From Lenzites betulinus (Eukaryota; Basidiomycota; Agaricomycetes; Polyporales; Polyporaceae): DNA of 64,000 bases. The notes under the pieces were generated by a model. The model was not told the DNA's origin and made no database searches. It worked only from the letters and a program-made list of their open reading frames with translations. Position 1 is the first letter of the stretch, and each line of letters starts with the position of its first letter. The stretch spans positions 62,001 through 126,000 of the forward strand of contig JABYQU010000018.1 of NCBI GenBank assembly GCA_022264855.1, given 5' to 3'. Position numbers and translations under genes: made by a program. Shown here one piece after another: positions 22,880 to 35,516 of the stretch.

Positions 22880-24470
22880 ATCACCCTTTAACTTGCCCCA
22901 ACAGAACATATGGCCGAGGCGAACGCACGCACATCGGTGCCATTGCGAGCGGCGAGCCCTCAGTGTTGAGCCCTCGCTGTCCGTACCCGAAACACCGAGG
23001 CTGACGTCGACGTTTGCGCCGCGAGTGTCGCCGCTCGATGTCTCCGGCTTGTGCTCGATCTTGCCCACGCCGTCTCTCGTACTGTATCGGGCCATGGCTG
23101 GCGTCCAACGCCTGGTGCGACGGGCGCCCTGCTTCTGTCCGCGCCGTCCCCAGGTTATACTACTCACTATCGCTGGCGGGGCTGCACGCGCGTTCGCCGC
23201 ATGTGGCAGCTGGCCGGTGTCGTAGGCTACTAAGTCCTGCGTGCACAAAACCAACATCATCAGCGATTTGCGTTGTCGTGAAAGCACAGTCCAATAAGAA
23301 AATGAGGAATGTAAGAATGGTGCTGCCGGGTTAGCGCGCCATGCGTACCTCTTGCTCGCCAGCATGCGACCCGCAGAAATCGCTGTTGATCTCCGCGCCG
23401 CTGAGCGGGACAACCTCCGACACCGCTCGCTCCGCAGTGAGGGCGTGTGCAGCAGGTCCGCGTGAGTCTCGCGCGACCTGGCCTGCGACCTGGCCTGCGA
23501 GTCGTCACGACAACAGACGTCTTGTGCTGCGTAGCAGGCGTCTGCCATCCATACGCCCATCCTATGCGTACTGCAACAAAAATGAAGAGGTATGTCCGCA
23601 CACGTATCAGTCCTCTTCACGGAATTTGGGTGGCACCTTGATCGGGAGAACAGCCACGTCCGTCTCGTTGACGTTTCTCGCGAGTCAATCGATATCGTCA
23701 ATGCGCTTCGTCGTGTACGCAGCCTCGTTGCCCAGCGGCTCCTGTGAGCGCAGTGTACTATGTCAGTACCTCCCATATAACACCCTCGCGGTCCGGCCCG
23801 CGCGCTCCTCAGCCAAGAGTACAATAGAAAACTCAACGCGCTCGCCAGCGACGGCACCAAGACGGGGCCATGGGTGCAAGTGTCTTTGGGCCCGGACTCG
23901 TGCTGTGCCAGTGGATGAGCGGACTCCTCGGGGATGTGCACGACGTGGGGCTCCTCTTGGCGGCCGGGCAGCGCGTCTGCGCCAGACGGGTGATCGCCTG
24001 GCTGCGTGCAAAATTGTTCGCGGAAGTCAGCGGATGCGGGGCTGCATGTGGACTGCTATGGTATGTATGTTAGTGGCATCAGGGATGGCGGGGGGTGGGT
24101 ACGAACAAGTTGTGTGTTAGTAGAACATGAGTAACCTCCGAGGGCGTCTGCAAACCTGTTCCGACCTGCTGACGTTCTGAGCTGTATATCACGGCTTTTC
24201 TGCTGTGCAGCACACTGACGGCGGACCTACGTAGCTCGCGAGGATGGTCTCCCACTGACGGCGGGAAGATAGAGCGCATACGCGTCAGTCACGAGGAACG
24301 TCGAAGCAGCCGTGGTGGTCATACAGCGCGCCTCGTCAATGCACTGGTAGGACAACTTCCTCATGGCAGACCGCGTGAAAAAGATCGCGGCGAGACGTGG
24401 CCAGTCGTACGTCGTGTTCGGACGCGCGGGCGGTGTTCATCGTCGCAGACGCGGAGCATGTCGCTGGGGA
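22880..24470 (-). pseudogene. LPDER-repeat gene relic (copy d)
   Basis: Collinear fragments of the intact LPDER gene can be read on the minus strand: DDEHRPRVR-type start region near 24460, KLSYQCIDEARC near 24350, HIPEESAHP near 23935, LPSQEPLGNEA near 23740, and GKIEHKPE near 23060. Stops and frameshifts lie between them. A 377-codon open frame across part of this region is a by-product of decay, not a gene. Confidence 0.65.
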
Positions 24471-24618
24471 CGAAGAAGCAACGATTCACAATGCACAGTG
24501 TGACGTTGAAGGAGAGAAGCGCGGCGACTAGTGCAGTTGCTGTTTGACCAGATGAAGACCTGGTATAGAGTCCAGCTTGCAAACCAGCGCGGGCGGCGGA
24601 AGCCCGCATGGGTGTGTA

Positions 24619-24650
24619 TCATGTGACCGCGATGCAGCATGGGCGCTTTC
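24619..24650 (-). promoter_or_regulatory. Two-part conserved element, relic d copy
   Basis: Minus strand: GAAAGCGCCCATG, 8 bases, CGGTCACATGA, about 190 bases upstream of the relic's start region. The promoter element has outlived the coding frame. Confidence 0.6.
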
Positions 24651-24659
24651 TGAGCCAAG

Positions 24660-25344
24660 ACTTATGCCTCCTGCCCTCTGCTTTCCCCTCCGAGGCTCCT
24701 TGACCTCCCACCGCTGTGTGTAACTTAAACGACTTCTCGAAAAGAACGTGTGCATCTCGGTTGTCAAAAAAGGGGACGTGCAGCATGCCAAGATCTGCCA
24801 GTGGTCTCCAGGACGAAGAGCACTTAAAGTCGTACGGACGACTCGGACACCGGCGCCCATCTCCATCCAGGCGGCAGTGCCGCCGATGAGCAGCACGACG
24901 ATGCCACTAGCCTCGTAGATATCGGCTAGACTGAGAGTTGGTTTAGTAATGGACAACTTAACTGTGCTAACCAGATAGGCACACGCGGTTTGCGTTGCAG
25001 CGCTGAGGCATAGAATATGTTCAGATCGGTGTTCGTACGATCGTCATCCGACCATGAAGAGAGAACATAACTGAATCTTGGTCACCACCGCATACGAACA
25101 TATCAATTCGGGGACTATCGCTGGCGACGGGGCACTGTTGGGCCGCGCAATGGCATAGAAGGACGGACTGCAGTACCGTGTAAAACAATAGAGCAAGCTG
25201 AATGCATCGTTATGAGACACGTACAGGCAGGTGGTTGTCGTGTAGTCCTCCTCGGACGACGACAGAAAATAGGGCAAGTTGCTCAAAAGTAAAGAGAAGA
25301 TTGAGCGAGTCTCTGGCGACTGCAGTCGGGGTCGCGGAGGCGCG
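24660..25344. other. Spacer with an array breakpoint
   Basis: From about 24800 to 25150 the sequence matches 34900-35150, which normally leads into the divergent relic and a plus-strand DUF6533 gene. Here the match stops near 25.15-25.2 kb and the 3' flank of minus-strand copy 6 begins. I read this as a rearrangement junction. Confidence 0.45.
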
Positions 25345-27171
25345 TCACGCCGCTGTGTTCGAGCCTCCCGCCGCCATCGCCATCGGCGTTGTCTCCGCTG
25401 GGATAGACGGCTCCGCTTCGGGCTTCTCGTCAACCGTGTCGAGCGCCGTGTCTTCCGACTCGTCGGAGAACGAGTCAAGTAGGACCGGGCCGGAAAATGA
25501 GCCGAGGAAGTGCGAGTTCTCGCCGGGAGCGTGCGCTGCCTTGAATTCGTTGAAGTGGAGGCTGAGGGTGCCCATGTCAGACTGGGAGAATGACGAGCCG
25601 CCACGCTCGAGCCGTGCATTCGTTTCGTAGAGGTCCAGCAGGAAACGACAGTTGAGGATCGAGGTTATGCTGTATGGTGTGCACTCATGATCAGCGGCGG
25701 GACAGCGCAGCGGCGGGGAGTAGACGTACGGATCGATGAACCCGATGGGCCAGTTCGCGTTGTTCTCTGGGTCCGTGATCTATAGAAGGGAGACTCTGTT
25801 GAGATGATGATATGCAGAATCAGTTACCAACCGAACGCACCGAAAGCGTGGCGAGAATGAGGTCCAGTAGATTCCCACACACCACTGTGCTTAATATCGA
25901 CGCATGTTAATGATAACAGTGGCGGCTCTTAGGATGCACTAGATCTTACATGAAATATATATTCCCTGCACAAAACGGGCACACGCATTAGAACATCACT
26001 GATCAGGAAGCACGGTGGCAGACCGTCAAACTAGATGTGAGCTCACCGTTCGTCCACATGACGTCCTGTAGCGATGGTTGCTGAAAGCTATCTCTCATGA
26101 CCTTGCGAGACGTTCTTGTCGCCCGCCAGGTCACGACGATAGTAATGCAATCAGCGATTATTGCGCAGGATCGCGACACGACAGTCACTGCACGAATCGC
26201 CTGCATTTAGCGTTTACCAACTCAGCTAGCATTGCAATTTGCTTACATCTGCAGATCGCCGATGTCAGCAATGGGGCCCGGAGTCTTGTGGTAGAGCAGG
26301 ACTCACGCTAGATGCTCCGCCGTGGTCATTGTTGAATTAGAAGCGCAGTTTATGGGAGGTGGAAAATTGGCGGGCGGGGACTGGTGTATGGTGATCTACT
26401 CCAACGCGCGTTGGTCAACGTTTATAGACGTCAGCAGATGTCACTCACCACATTCACCAGTAAGGGTCCAAGACTGATCATCATAGCAATCCCCCCTAGC
26501 AGCTTGTTTCTGCCCGAGAGAACGTACGTCCTAAGCGTGGTGATTACTTTCGCATTTAATCAGCGGTTGTATTCATAACTTCGGAGGACGTGGAGACGGA
26601 CTCACTGGCAGGCCCGATTAAGGCCAGTAGAACTAGACATGAAAGGCTCCAGCCCACTGCTATACAGCTTCACGCCGATGGTGTTAATGCTGTAAATGAC
26701 TATAAGTCCGAAGGCGAACATTCACCTCTGCATGCCCCGGTATATGTGCTTTAGTATACATAATTATACAAGAGGTTACAGATGCTTACAGTATCTGATA
26801 TTGGCTGCATAGTCGCAACCGCGTAAACAAGATTCACCAGGCTTAGGTACCTGATGTACAGGTACACAAGCCGGGAGGCCTTGGACTTGCCCGAGTGCCA
26901 GACGTATTGATACTCCCTGCCCAGGCATAGAATGTAATCGTATATGTAAACCACTGTCGCGTTCATCAGACATCTACATCAGACTGCCCGAGCTAGAGAA
27001 TGTAGTGCACGTAGACTTACCCGCAGGGGCAATTATTATGCAGGCGGTCGTAGTCCTCCTGTACACATGTATACCGTTAACTTCAGGCGTTTTGATCATA
27101 GCGATCACTTACACTTCCTGGTAAAGTGTAATTATGGCTGCTACAGGGCTGCCCGCCACCGCCGAAGACAT
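25345..27171 (-). CDS. DUF6533 membrane protein, copy 6 (divergent, intact)
   Basis: The start ATG is at 27171-27169 and the stop at 25347-25345. Exon 2 is 38 nt instead of 35 and stays in frame. Exon 3 has YDYILCLGREYQYVW. The 2-nt exons are AG at 26727-26726 and AT at 26248-26247. A TGA just upstream of the exon 5 acceptor is intronic. The last exon (25669-25345) has a shorter tail, ending in NTAA like copy 1 rather than the ELAV-type end. Its sequence is clearly older than the 20-50 kb subfamily. No LPDER copy lies at its 3' side, and it is one of few copies not following the array's orientation. Confidence 0.83.
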
Positions 27172-28130
27172 CTTGAGCGTTCCAAGAGTCGAGAATCAAG
27201 CGAGGGAAACCGGTTGAAGTAGGTTGGAGTGTGCCCCGCTGAGTATATATCATCGCTCGGATCCTGTTGTAATGACCCAGCGACACGCGGAGGTGCGGGC
27301 GGCCTATTAGATCATTGCAGGGCCAATATAGATGTCATGGTCTCGTAGAACAGCCTCGCAGGGATGCGGACATGTGTACAACCCCATCTCCGGTGAGTTA
27401 AAGCTCCTTGACCACGATGCAAGGGCCGGCGGGTCAGGACCATCAAGCAAGCTTAAGGTCGTTGAGAGTTTGGACAATGGTTCAACCTGTGACTCGCACC
27501 TTGGTTTTCTGGACTATTAAACGTATGCAGCCCCGGGATAAGAAAGAGCCAGCCTGATACATCCTATATCGGTATGTTCTGTAACTGCTCGACATGGTCA
27601 GACGTGCACTGTCTCATTGTCGGCGCTGACATACATATTCAGATGCCTTATCTTCAAGGTGCCGCCCAAGAGACATTTCACTTACAGTTGCTTGCGCAGG
27701 TGTCAAGTATAAATACTGCTCACACGTGTAGCGAGCCACCTCAGCGTCCCTGACAAGCGCTAGTACTTACTATATGTTCGGACGGAACCCAGTGTTCAGG
27801 TATCCTAAAAAAAGCGTCCCTTCTCGACGTCCGAAAACCTTGCAATTTTGCAATCTTGTGAATATGCATCCTACAGGCTGCCTCCGGGAACTGCGAAGGA
27901 CTTGGGCATCGGAAAAGACGATCTTCAAGAGACAAAGCAAGGCAGTAAGGACGTTGGACGTGTAAACATGAATGGAATATACGTAAGTCCGAAAGCACCC
28001 CCGTACCAGCCGAGGGGTACTGGGGTAATGATGAGAGGGGAGAAGGCGCTATTCGGATATCGCCAGTTGAGCCGAAAATGATTGAAATAGGCGTTGTTCA
28101 AATGTGACGGCCATCGAGTGTATAGTGCTT
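27172..28130. other. Intergenic, copy 6 promoter side
   Basis: No gene is recognised. The left part is the promoter of copy 6. Between 27.3 and 28.1 kb I find no clear match to the other spacers, so it may be unique sequence or strongly decayed. Confidence 0.4.
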
Positions 28131-28500
28131 GGGGAGGTTTGGGTGCAGCTGACCGGTGGTCGTGGTCTGAGTTCTGCATGCACAGAGTCAAGATCGTCAG
28201 TTATCTGCGTTCTCGTAGTAGCAGAGGTAAAGGAGGGAGAGAGGGATGTACGAATCGCGCCAGGTCAGCGCGCACTGCATACCTCTCGCTCGCCAACAGC
28301 ATGCGACCGGTGACGTCCAGGTCAGCCACCAGGGATGCCGCAGCAGCCGTGGTAGGTGTGCCTCCTCAACGTGTTGATAGGGTAGCTTCATGACGGCCGA
28401 CGCCGCCGGTGCGTTCGCTTGCTGCGCCACATATGTCGTGGGGAAATGTGGCCAGTTATACTTGGTGCCGTGTTTGGGCAATGTTCATCGTGGCAGCTTT
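28131..28500 (-). pseudogene. LPDER-repeat gene relic (copy F)
   Basis: Short minus-strand fragments (KLPYQHVEEAHL near 28390 and a following stretch shared with relic d near 23.3 kb) lie in the order expected for the LPDER gene. The middle of the gene is missing and frames are broken. The start region ATGAACAT is near 28490. Confidence 0.5.
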
Positions 28501-28674
28501 GGAAGATGTCGCTGCATGGGACGATGAGATGAACAGAACGCACAGGTTGGTGTTGGCTATCATACAAGAGGTGGGACGAATCTGCCGTTCCACTAGATCA
28601 AGATCGAGTGCAACTTGCAGGTCGCAGTGACCAGCACGCCGGCGTCGGAAGCGCATTCGCGGCGTGGGTGCGTA

Positions 28675-28706
28675 TCATGTGACCGCGACGGAGCATCGGC
28701 GCTTTC
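28675..28706 (-). promoter_or_regulatory. Two-part conserved element, relic F copy
   Basis: Minus strand: GAAAGCGCCGATG (one mismatch), 8 bases, CGGTCACATGA. Located about 180 bases upstream of the relic F start region. Confidence 0.55.
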
Positions 28707-28739
28707 TGCGGGCTTAGCTACGAGTCTCCGCCCTCCCCA

Positions 28740-29142
28740 ACTCTGTCACTATCTCTGAATAGAAGGCGATGTCCACTCGCTGCACAAGCACCACAAGTTG
28801 CACATCCTCAACTTGCGTTCAGCAGGTTTCCTGCCAGAACTGGGGCGCCAATATCCAGTTTCGATGATGGATCATACACTGTACGCATGCGGCTTCTTTG
28901 ATGACCGATTGAACGTGGGTACCAAACATGTTATTCTTAGTGGGATAACCACCTGTTCAAAGAGCCAAATCGCCGGGTGCCAGATACAGACCGTAGCCCG
29001 CTGTCGACCGCTCGCCGACCATAGCAAGATCCGATTAGGTGAGTATCAACGCAGCACTATGTCATTTAAAACTTAGCAGCAGACACCGCGACCGACTTCA
29101 TTTCCTTCCCTCATTCGATCCTCGACCCCTGGGACATTCGAG
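28740..29142. other. Divergent relic and promoter of DUF6533 copy 7
   Basis: The minus strand of about 28740-29000 matches 46720-47030 upstream of copy 9 in mirror orientation. No intact frame is present. The promoter resembles that of copy 5, but the TATA-like sequence is TTTAAAA (about 29065). Confidence 0.5.
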
Positions 29143-31058
29143 ATGTCTTCATCAGCAGGCGACACTTCTGCAGCAGCCGTGGCTGCCCTTTACCAGTTCA
29201 TGTAGGTGGCCACTGCAATCCTATCAAGGCCACAGGGGTGGTGTTGACGAGATGCTTGCGTACAGGAGGACGGCGAATACCTGCGGAATTGCCGCGACTG
29301 GTAAATCATTCCTCAGTAGATCATTCACACCAGACGATCTGACAGATATGTCGATGAATTTGACAGTAATGCTTGTATATGATTATGTCCTTTGCCTGGA
29401 CCGGGAGTATCAGTATGTCTGGCGGTCGCGCAAATCCAAAGCCTCTCGGCTCGTGTACCTGTATATCAGGTACATCAGCTTGCTGGAATATGTGACGGGG
29501 CTTGTCACGATCCCGCCAGTATCGGACACCGTGAGCATGTGTATATCTCTTATACATATGCACCTACTGAAGGTCGTATTTTGCATGAAGAGGTGTTTGT
29601 TTACCTCATCACTCAGAGCTCAATATCGCACTAACACGGTCGCCGTAAAGTTGTGCAGTCCTGAGCTGGTGCCAAACGTGTTTAACATTGCTGGCCTTGA
29701 TTGGATCTTCCAGTGAGTCCGTCGCTGCTTGATTAATCTACCTCCGAAGCTTAGAATACAATCGCTGATGAACATGGCAGTACTCACGATGCTGAGGACA
29801 TATGTTCTCTCGGGCAGAAACAAGCTGCTGGGCGGAGTTGCTTTGATCCTCAGTCTTGGTCCCTTGTTGGTGGACGTGGTGAGTGCTCTGTTGTGCGAAT
29901 TTCGATGGCCCTTGACTAATGTACTGCATAGAGCACATTCTACCTAACGTTGCCCGTCAATCTCCCTCCTCCCGAGAACTGCGCTGGACAAAATGCAGCG
30001 AGCACAGCTGAGGCTATAGGGTCAGTCCTACTCTACCACAGGTGTACGTGCTCTGCTCAACGATGCTGACACCGACAATCTGCAGATGTGAGCGGAATGC
30101 AATCATTACGCGAATAGAAGCTCAATGTCAATTGTTCGCCTAGTCACGGTCATTGTACGATCCTGCACGATACTCGCAGACTTGATAACAATCGTCGTGA
30201 CCTGGCGGGCGACCAGGACGTCCCGCAAAGTCCTACAAGATACATTTAAGCAACCGTCATTGCAGGATATCATGTGGACGAATGGTGAGCGCACCTCTCG
30301 TTCAACTGCTTGCAGGCCCTGATCCTCTGACAATATTGCATGCTTTTGTCTCGTGCAGGGAACATTTATTTCATGTAAGATTGAGTGTACTACACGAAGC
30401 ACCCACCCACGCCACGATTAACATGGTTCCATGTAGCACGCTGCTGTTTGGTAATTTACTGGACCTCATTCTGGTCACACTCTCGGTGCGCCCGGTTCTT
30501 CATACATATCGTGTGTAGCCACTCCAACAGAGTCCCCAGATTACGGACCCAAAAAGCGACGAAAACTGGGTTGTCAACTTTCTCGATGCGTACGGTCATT
30601 CCTCTACCTGCGAGCTATCTCGCCGCTGATCACAACGTACTGCATGCAGCATGACCATGATCCTAAGCTGCCGCTTCCTGCTCGACCTGTACGAAACGAA
30701 CGCGCGGCTCGAACGCGGCGGCTCGTCGCTCTCCCAGTCAAATATCGGCATCGGCAGTCTGCACTTCACGGGAATAGGCGGCCCTGAAGGGGACTCCCCC
30801 GAGGACTCGCCCTTCCTCAGCTCGTTTTCCGGCCCGGTTCTACACTCGTTCCCCGACGACTCCGACATGGTGTTCGACACGACCGATGACGAGCCCGAGA
30901 CAGGGCCCTCCGTCCCAGCGCGGACGACTGCGCTAGCGGCGGCGGTGACGGAAACAGCGGCAGAGGGCTCGAGCTGTGCGTGGACGGCAGACACGGCGGT
31001 GTGCTCAGCTGTCGCCGGGAGATCGGGATTCGCGGGAGGATCAGAAATGGCGGTGTGA
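29143..31058 (+). CDS. DUF6533 membrane protein, copy 7 (intact, 391 aa)
   Basis: The start ATG is at 29143. The 2-nt exons are AG at 29591-29592 and AT at 30086-30087. The last exon, 30650-31058, encodes PVLHSFPDD and a tail ending GGSEMAV. Exon lengths sum to 1176 nt. As in copy 5, a TAA lies in the intron before exon 5. The donor after exon 7 is GTCAGT, weaker than the GTGAGT or GTAAGT of copies 4 and 5, and the same weak donor occurs in copies 3, 8, 9 and 10. It pairs tail-to-tail with LPDER copy B. Confidence 0.85.
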
Positions 31059-32015
31059 CGCCCCCCCGCGACCTCACTGTCTCAGCGATCGCGTGGACAC
31101 TTCGAATACCCCGTCATCTCGCACCCATGTGAAGTGTTCGTTCTTGGTTCTTCAAGTTGCTTGTACTCTAGGCTCGCAAAGCAGCCTCACGTGCTGTACC
31201 CCCGGGGCGTGCTGTCCCTGTAGATCAGACCACGGCGCTGCCAGTGTGTACCATTATCGTTGATAGATTCCTAGTCATGTTCTCCGCTACGTTCTTATTC
31301 TTTCCCTGTTTTAGCCTATTTTATTCTGTACTCACATCTTCCGTCCCGCCCGTTTCTTGTAGTTTATACTCCTCCGTCTCCTCCGTTCTCTTGCCGTTCT
31401 TAACTATACTAAGCTCGGTGCCATCCATCCGCTGCCCTGCTATATCATCCCCACTGGAAGACCCCCAATACACCTTAGAGTCCATCTAGTACGAAGCCCC
31501 CCCTCTCTTTCCCTGTTCCGGCTGGCGTTTCCCGCCTAGGGCGAACTACGAGCACTGACCGCTGAGTACTCACCGCCATCGCCATCGTGGCGCCACGCGG
31601 CACGTCCCACACTGGCACTCCTGCGTTCTCACCGGGACGAATACGCGTACGTACGACTTGTCAGAGTCGCCCCGAACCATCTTTATCGTATGGTAAGAAG
31701 CTACATAGCCACTTAAGCTGCAGGTTTGACCTTGAACGCTCGCCTCCAGCACTCTGCGTGGATTTATATCCTAGTGCATTGGTGCCAGTGACCCAACGGG
31801 GACCGCTTCAGACGAACAGTGCATCCGAGCGACCTTCGAGTTCGTTTCCACATGAGGTATATTTGCGCAAAGGAGTTACATGTACAATGTGCATTAACGA
31901 TACAAATTCGTACGAATACAACGCGTGCTCATCAATGGCAACAGCGCACATCCCGAGTCTCGAGCCCTCCATATCATACATACAGACACCGTCCGCACAA
32001 GATCCCCCGTGCCGC
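31059..32015. other. Spacer between copy 7 and LPDER copy B
   Basis: The ends match the spacers at 37.44-38.33 and 44.2-44.67 kb. In the middle (about 31.27-31.85 kb) there are some 500-600 bases with no counterpart there, so this copy carries its own insertion or the others a deletion. No gene is recognised. Confidence 0.45.
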
Positions 32016-34010
32016 TCACGTCGACGGTGCCGCCTCGCCCGCCTTCAAGCGCTGTCCCTGCTCGGCATTCGCCGGCCTGTGCTCGATCTTCCCGAGCAGC
32101 ACCTTCGCCTCGCCGCGCATCTTGTCCATGAGCCCCGCCTTCTTCGCCTTCTCCTGCGCCGGCGGCGGCGCCTTTTCTGGTGTCGACGCATCTGACTGCG
32201 ACGGGCGCGCCTCCTCGGCGGGGCGCTGCGCGTCCTCGCTCGCGTGCTCCGCGGGGATGCTCCCCTCCGCCGCGGGGTGCATGTTCGCGGGGTGGTAGTC
32301 GGTGTCGTAGCCCGAGCCCTGCGCAGAACCCCTCGTCAGCCCCGCGTCCTCGTCAAAAGCCAGAATATGAAAAGAAAAGAAAAACAGGAGAAAGAATAGA
32401 CAGACGGGCGACGCGTACTGCGTACCTCAGCATGTGACTCGTCGAGCTCCGCACACGCAGACGCGCCGTTCAGCGGGGCACGCCCCCCCCCACCGCATGC
32501 GCGCGGGGGCGCAGCGTCGCGTGCAGCATGTCCGCCTGCGCCGCGCGCGGCCGGCCCTGCTCCGAGTTGTTGTGCGGAAGCAGTCCGTGCCCCAGTCCCC
32601 AAAGCGCGTGTGCTACGAGCCGCGTCCGTCCGTCCGTCCCATGCTCACTGCAACGAAGAAATAAAGAAGGGCGGATGCTCACCTTGTTGGGCGCGCCGTG
32701 CGTGCCGCTCTTGTCACTCAGGTGCTTATCGCCGCCCGCGTCTGCCTTGTTCTTCGCGGCATCGTCCTTGAGCGGGACGCTGGGTGCCTCCTCCTTCTTC
32801 GTCTTCGTCGGCTGCGTGACAGTGCTCGTTCCGGTGCCTTGTCCGCGCCCACGCTCGTCCGGGAGGGCCGCCGCGCCAGACTTGTTGAAGTTTCCAACGA
32901 GCGCGTCGACGCCGCCGACGCACTTCGTCGAGCCGACCGCCTCGTTCCCGAGCGGCTCCTGCGAGGGCAGTGCGCGGCCGGTAGTGCCAGACACCCCGCT
33001 CGCAGTATGGCCAGCACGCTCGTCAGGCGTGAGTGCGACGGAGGATTCGTTGCCGAAGGTTTCCTCAGTGGGCTTGAGCGCGATCTGGGTGCAAGTGTCC
33101 ATCGGACCCCAGTCGTACTGCGAGTGGGCGGACTCTTCGGGGAGGCGCGCGAAGTGCGGCTCTTCTAGGAGGCCGGGGAGGGCGCCTGCGCCGGACGAGT
33201 GGTCGCCCGGCTGTGCGCCGAAGTGCTCGCGGGTGGGGACGGTGGGGGCGGTCACGGCGGTGGAGTGGCTGCTGGTGATGCCGGGGATGCCGGGAGCTGC
33301 GGAGAGGTGGTGAGCCATTGACTGTCTTTCGGAAATGACGCGAGCGATGGGGATAGCGGGCGACAGGACTTTGCTCTGAGGGGAAGCAGTAATTGTCCTC
33401 TATCAAGGGGATGTTCTTACGTTGCAAGGGATGCCACTACAAGTCGAATGCATGAACTCGACATGCATCCCTCTCCGTCCTTGACCACCCAGATGAGGCG
33501 ACGAGCCTAAAACCCTGACTCTGGGTTCGGGGGTCAGAGAGCTGGTGTTGCCGTGTTCATACCGCACGAACGGGCAGTTGTAGCCATCGACTTCAACGGC
33601 CATAACATCCTCAGATATCTCCGGTCGCAGTAGAAGGCTATGCATGCCCGACAAGGTTTAGACCCACCCATACCGTCTGCGCCCGTACAGGGTGTTCCGT
33701 CCCAGGCCACTGCCAACAATCCAAGAGCGGTGTACTCACCAGCTTGCTTCATGGTCTGCGCAGCAGATTGCGCCTTAGCCTGGACGTTATCCTTAGCCGC
33801 CTGCGCATCCTGCGAGTTCGGGAGGGCGCCAGCAACGCGGTCCTTGAGCGCATACGCGTCAGCCGCGAGCAAGGCCGCTGCAGCCGCAGTGGTCATATAG
33901 CGCTCATCGGGGAGCGTCGTAAAGGCGGCCTCGTTGAGCGGACCAGGCAGCAAGCCTACGCCGCTGCCGGTGTGCCCGCCGGTCGCGTTGCCAGACACTT
34001 CGCGATGGAT
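32016..34010 (-). pseudogene. LPDER-repeat gene copy B, 5'-truncated and probably disrupted
   Basis: Three exon blocks align well with the intact copy: LPDER repeat 1 and the Ala-rich segment (33998-33722), the long middle exon with REHFGAQPGDHSSGAG through LSDKSGTHGAPNK (about 33283-32691), and the last exon ending at 32016 with MRGEAKVLLGKIEH. The counterpart of exon 1 is absent upstream and no in-frame ATG precedes repeat 1. In exon 4 the frame is broken by a net 4-base loss and again at a run of nine G near 32480, reaching a TGA. If transcribed it would give a truncated protein. A homopolymer assembly error could account for one break only. Confidence 0.6.
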
Positions 34011-35516
34011 GTAAGTGTATCGCAGAAAGTCAGAGCCACGGGGCCGCCGTCCGCGGACATGTCCGCGGGAACATGTCCACGTCGCAGAAGCGCCGGCCTG
34101 CCTTATATGGATGAGCGCTCCTTGTCACTCCCTGTCACTCTCTACTTGCCGCCTCGCTTGTTGTTGCCTCCTTGGTCCCTGCGCTCACCGCGCTTGAGCC
34201 GTTGCCTGCTGAATGAGGTCGTTTAATTGCATCACGGTAGTAGACGTTGGGGAGTACGCAGCACGGTGTGGTCTGTGGGGGAAAGATGTGAAAGCCACTC
34301 AGTGGCTCGCGCTGCTGCATAAGAGCATTCAGAACAAAGGTAAACGCATGCATAACTTGGCCACAGCGGCTACGTCATCTGGTGAGAACAAAGCATATGT
34401 ACGGTATGGCCTGCTACAACAAGGCGAGGCGGAACAAGGCGTGTATACAATGCGGACTACAAAAGTCACGGCCCATGCAATATAGTCACAGTGACTCCGA
34501 TGTGACCCTTCGGCATTGACCACTGCCTTTATCCGCAGGACAATCCACCGGACGTGTCCGCGGACAAACTCCCCGTCGCTCGGACGTTCTCGTGTATCGA
34601 CAGCTTGAAGTGATGTGTCATGTGTATCCGGACGCGTGTGTCCGAACAGTTCGTTGCGGCAGTGATCACGGTCGCAGAAGATAGCAAGGTCTAGAAAGTT
34701 GAGTACAGTACAACCTGCTGCAGTACTAGAAGCCCTGGGTGTTGAGGCGGCTGGCTGAGGAGTGAGTGAAGCATCATGTGACCGTGATGTAGCATGGGCG
34801 CTTCCTGCCGGTTGTACCTGCCATGGTCTTCTTTCTCCGTCGATGTGTGCAAATACGTCTTCATGATGGCTCAAGCCAAACCAAAAAAAGTAAGTTAGTC
34901 TAATACTGAGAGGGCTTCTGGACAAAGAGAACTCAGGATCGTACAGGTCGCTCTCCTTGACTCAGGCGGCGGTGTCGGCGATGAGCAGCGCGACGCCCTC
35001 GTAACTACACATATCAGATTGTACCGAGACTTGACTCGTTCAAATCAGCGTTCGGCCGATGTTCGTCATCCAGCCATGAAGATATAACAGAACTTGATCG
35101 TCGTCATCACCGCACACGAACATCTCAACTCTGGGACTATCTCTGCGCATGGCGGGGCGTGTACGCGCAAGTCGTTCCCTATTTTTACGTGGTGTTCGAC
35201 AGGCTTCTCGTGACGACCACACGTCGTACGCACACGCCTCTTACTCTCCCAGCAGCGCAACATGGGTGACGAACTTGGTTCACCTCGCGATACGACCCCC
35301 TCAAGGATCTCAACTGAGACTGGGTGCCGTTTGATCCAAGGACGCACTCACTACAGACCGTAGTCCGCTGTCGACCGCTCGCCCGCCCTAGCAAGATCCA
35401 ATTCGGATAGTGTCAACACAGCGCTATGAGGTATAAGACCTCAGGCTAGCGGCGGACACCCTGATCGACTTCAGCCCCTCCCCCTCATTCGATCCTCGAC
35501 CCCTAGGAGGCTCAAG
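34011..35516. other. Spacer: copy B upstream, divergent relic, copy 8 promoter
   Basis: The minus-strand TATA-like CATATAAGG is near 34110. A two-part element sits at 34805-34774. A relic with ESKRRVRTTCGRHEKP lies at about 35350-35060 on the minus strand. A TATAAGA box near 35432 is about 85 bases before the ATG of copy 8. No intact gene is seen. Confidence 0.5.
34774..34805 (-). promoter_or_regulatory. Two-part conserved element, LPDER copy B
   Basis: Minus strand: GAAGCGCCCATG, 8 bases, CGGTCACATGA. It is about 750 bases from the first coding block of copy B, farther than in the relics, consistent with a missing first exon. Confidence 0.55.

Noticed and set aside
22808..23941. 377-codon minus-strand open frame
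   Set aside because: It crosses exon and intron relics of LPDER copy d; short collinear pieces match the family but in alternating frames.
26650..26680. TGA at a Cys/Ser position read as possible selenocysteine recoding
   Set aside because: The same site also carries TAA, and fungi of this group are not known to use selenocysteine; the intron explanation is simpler.
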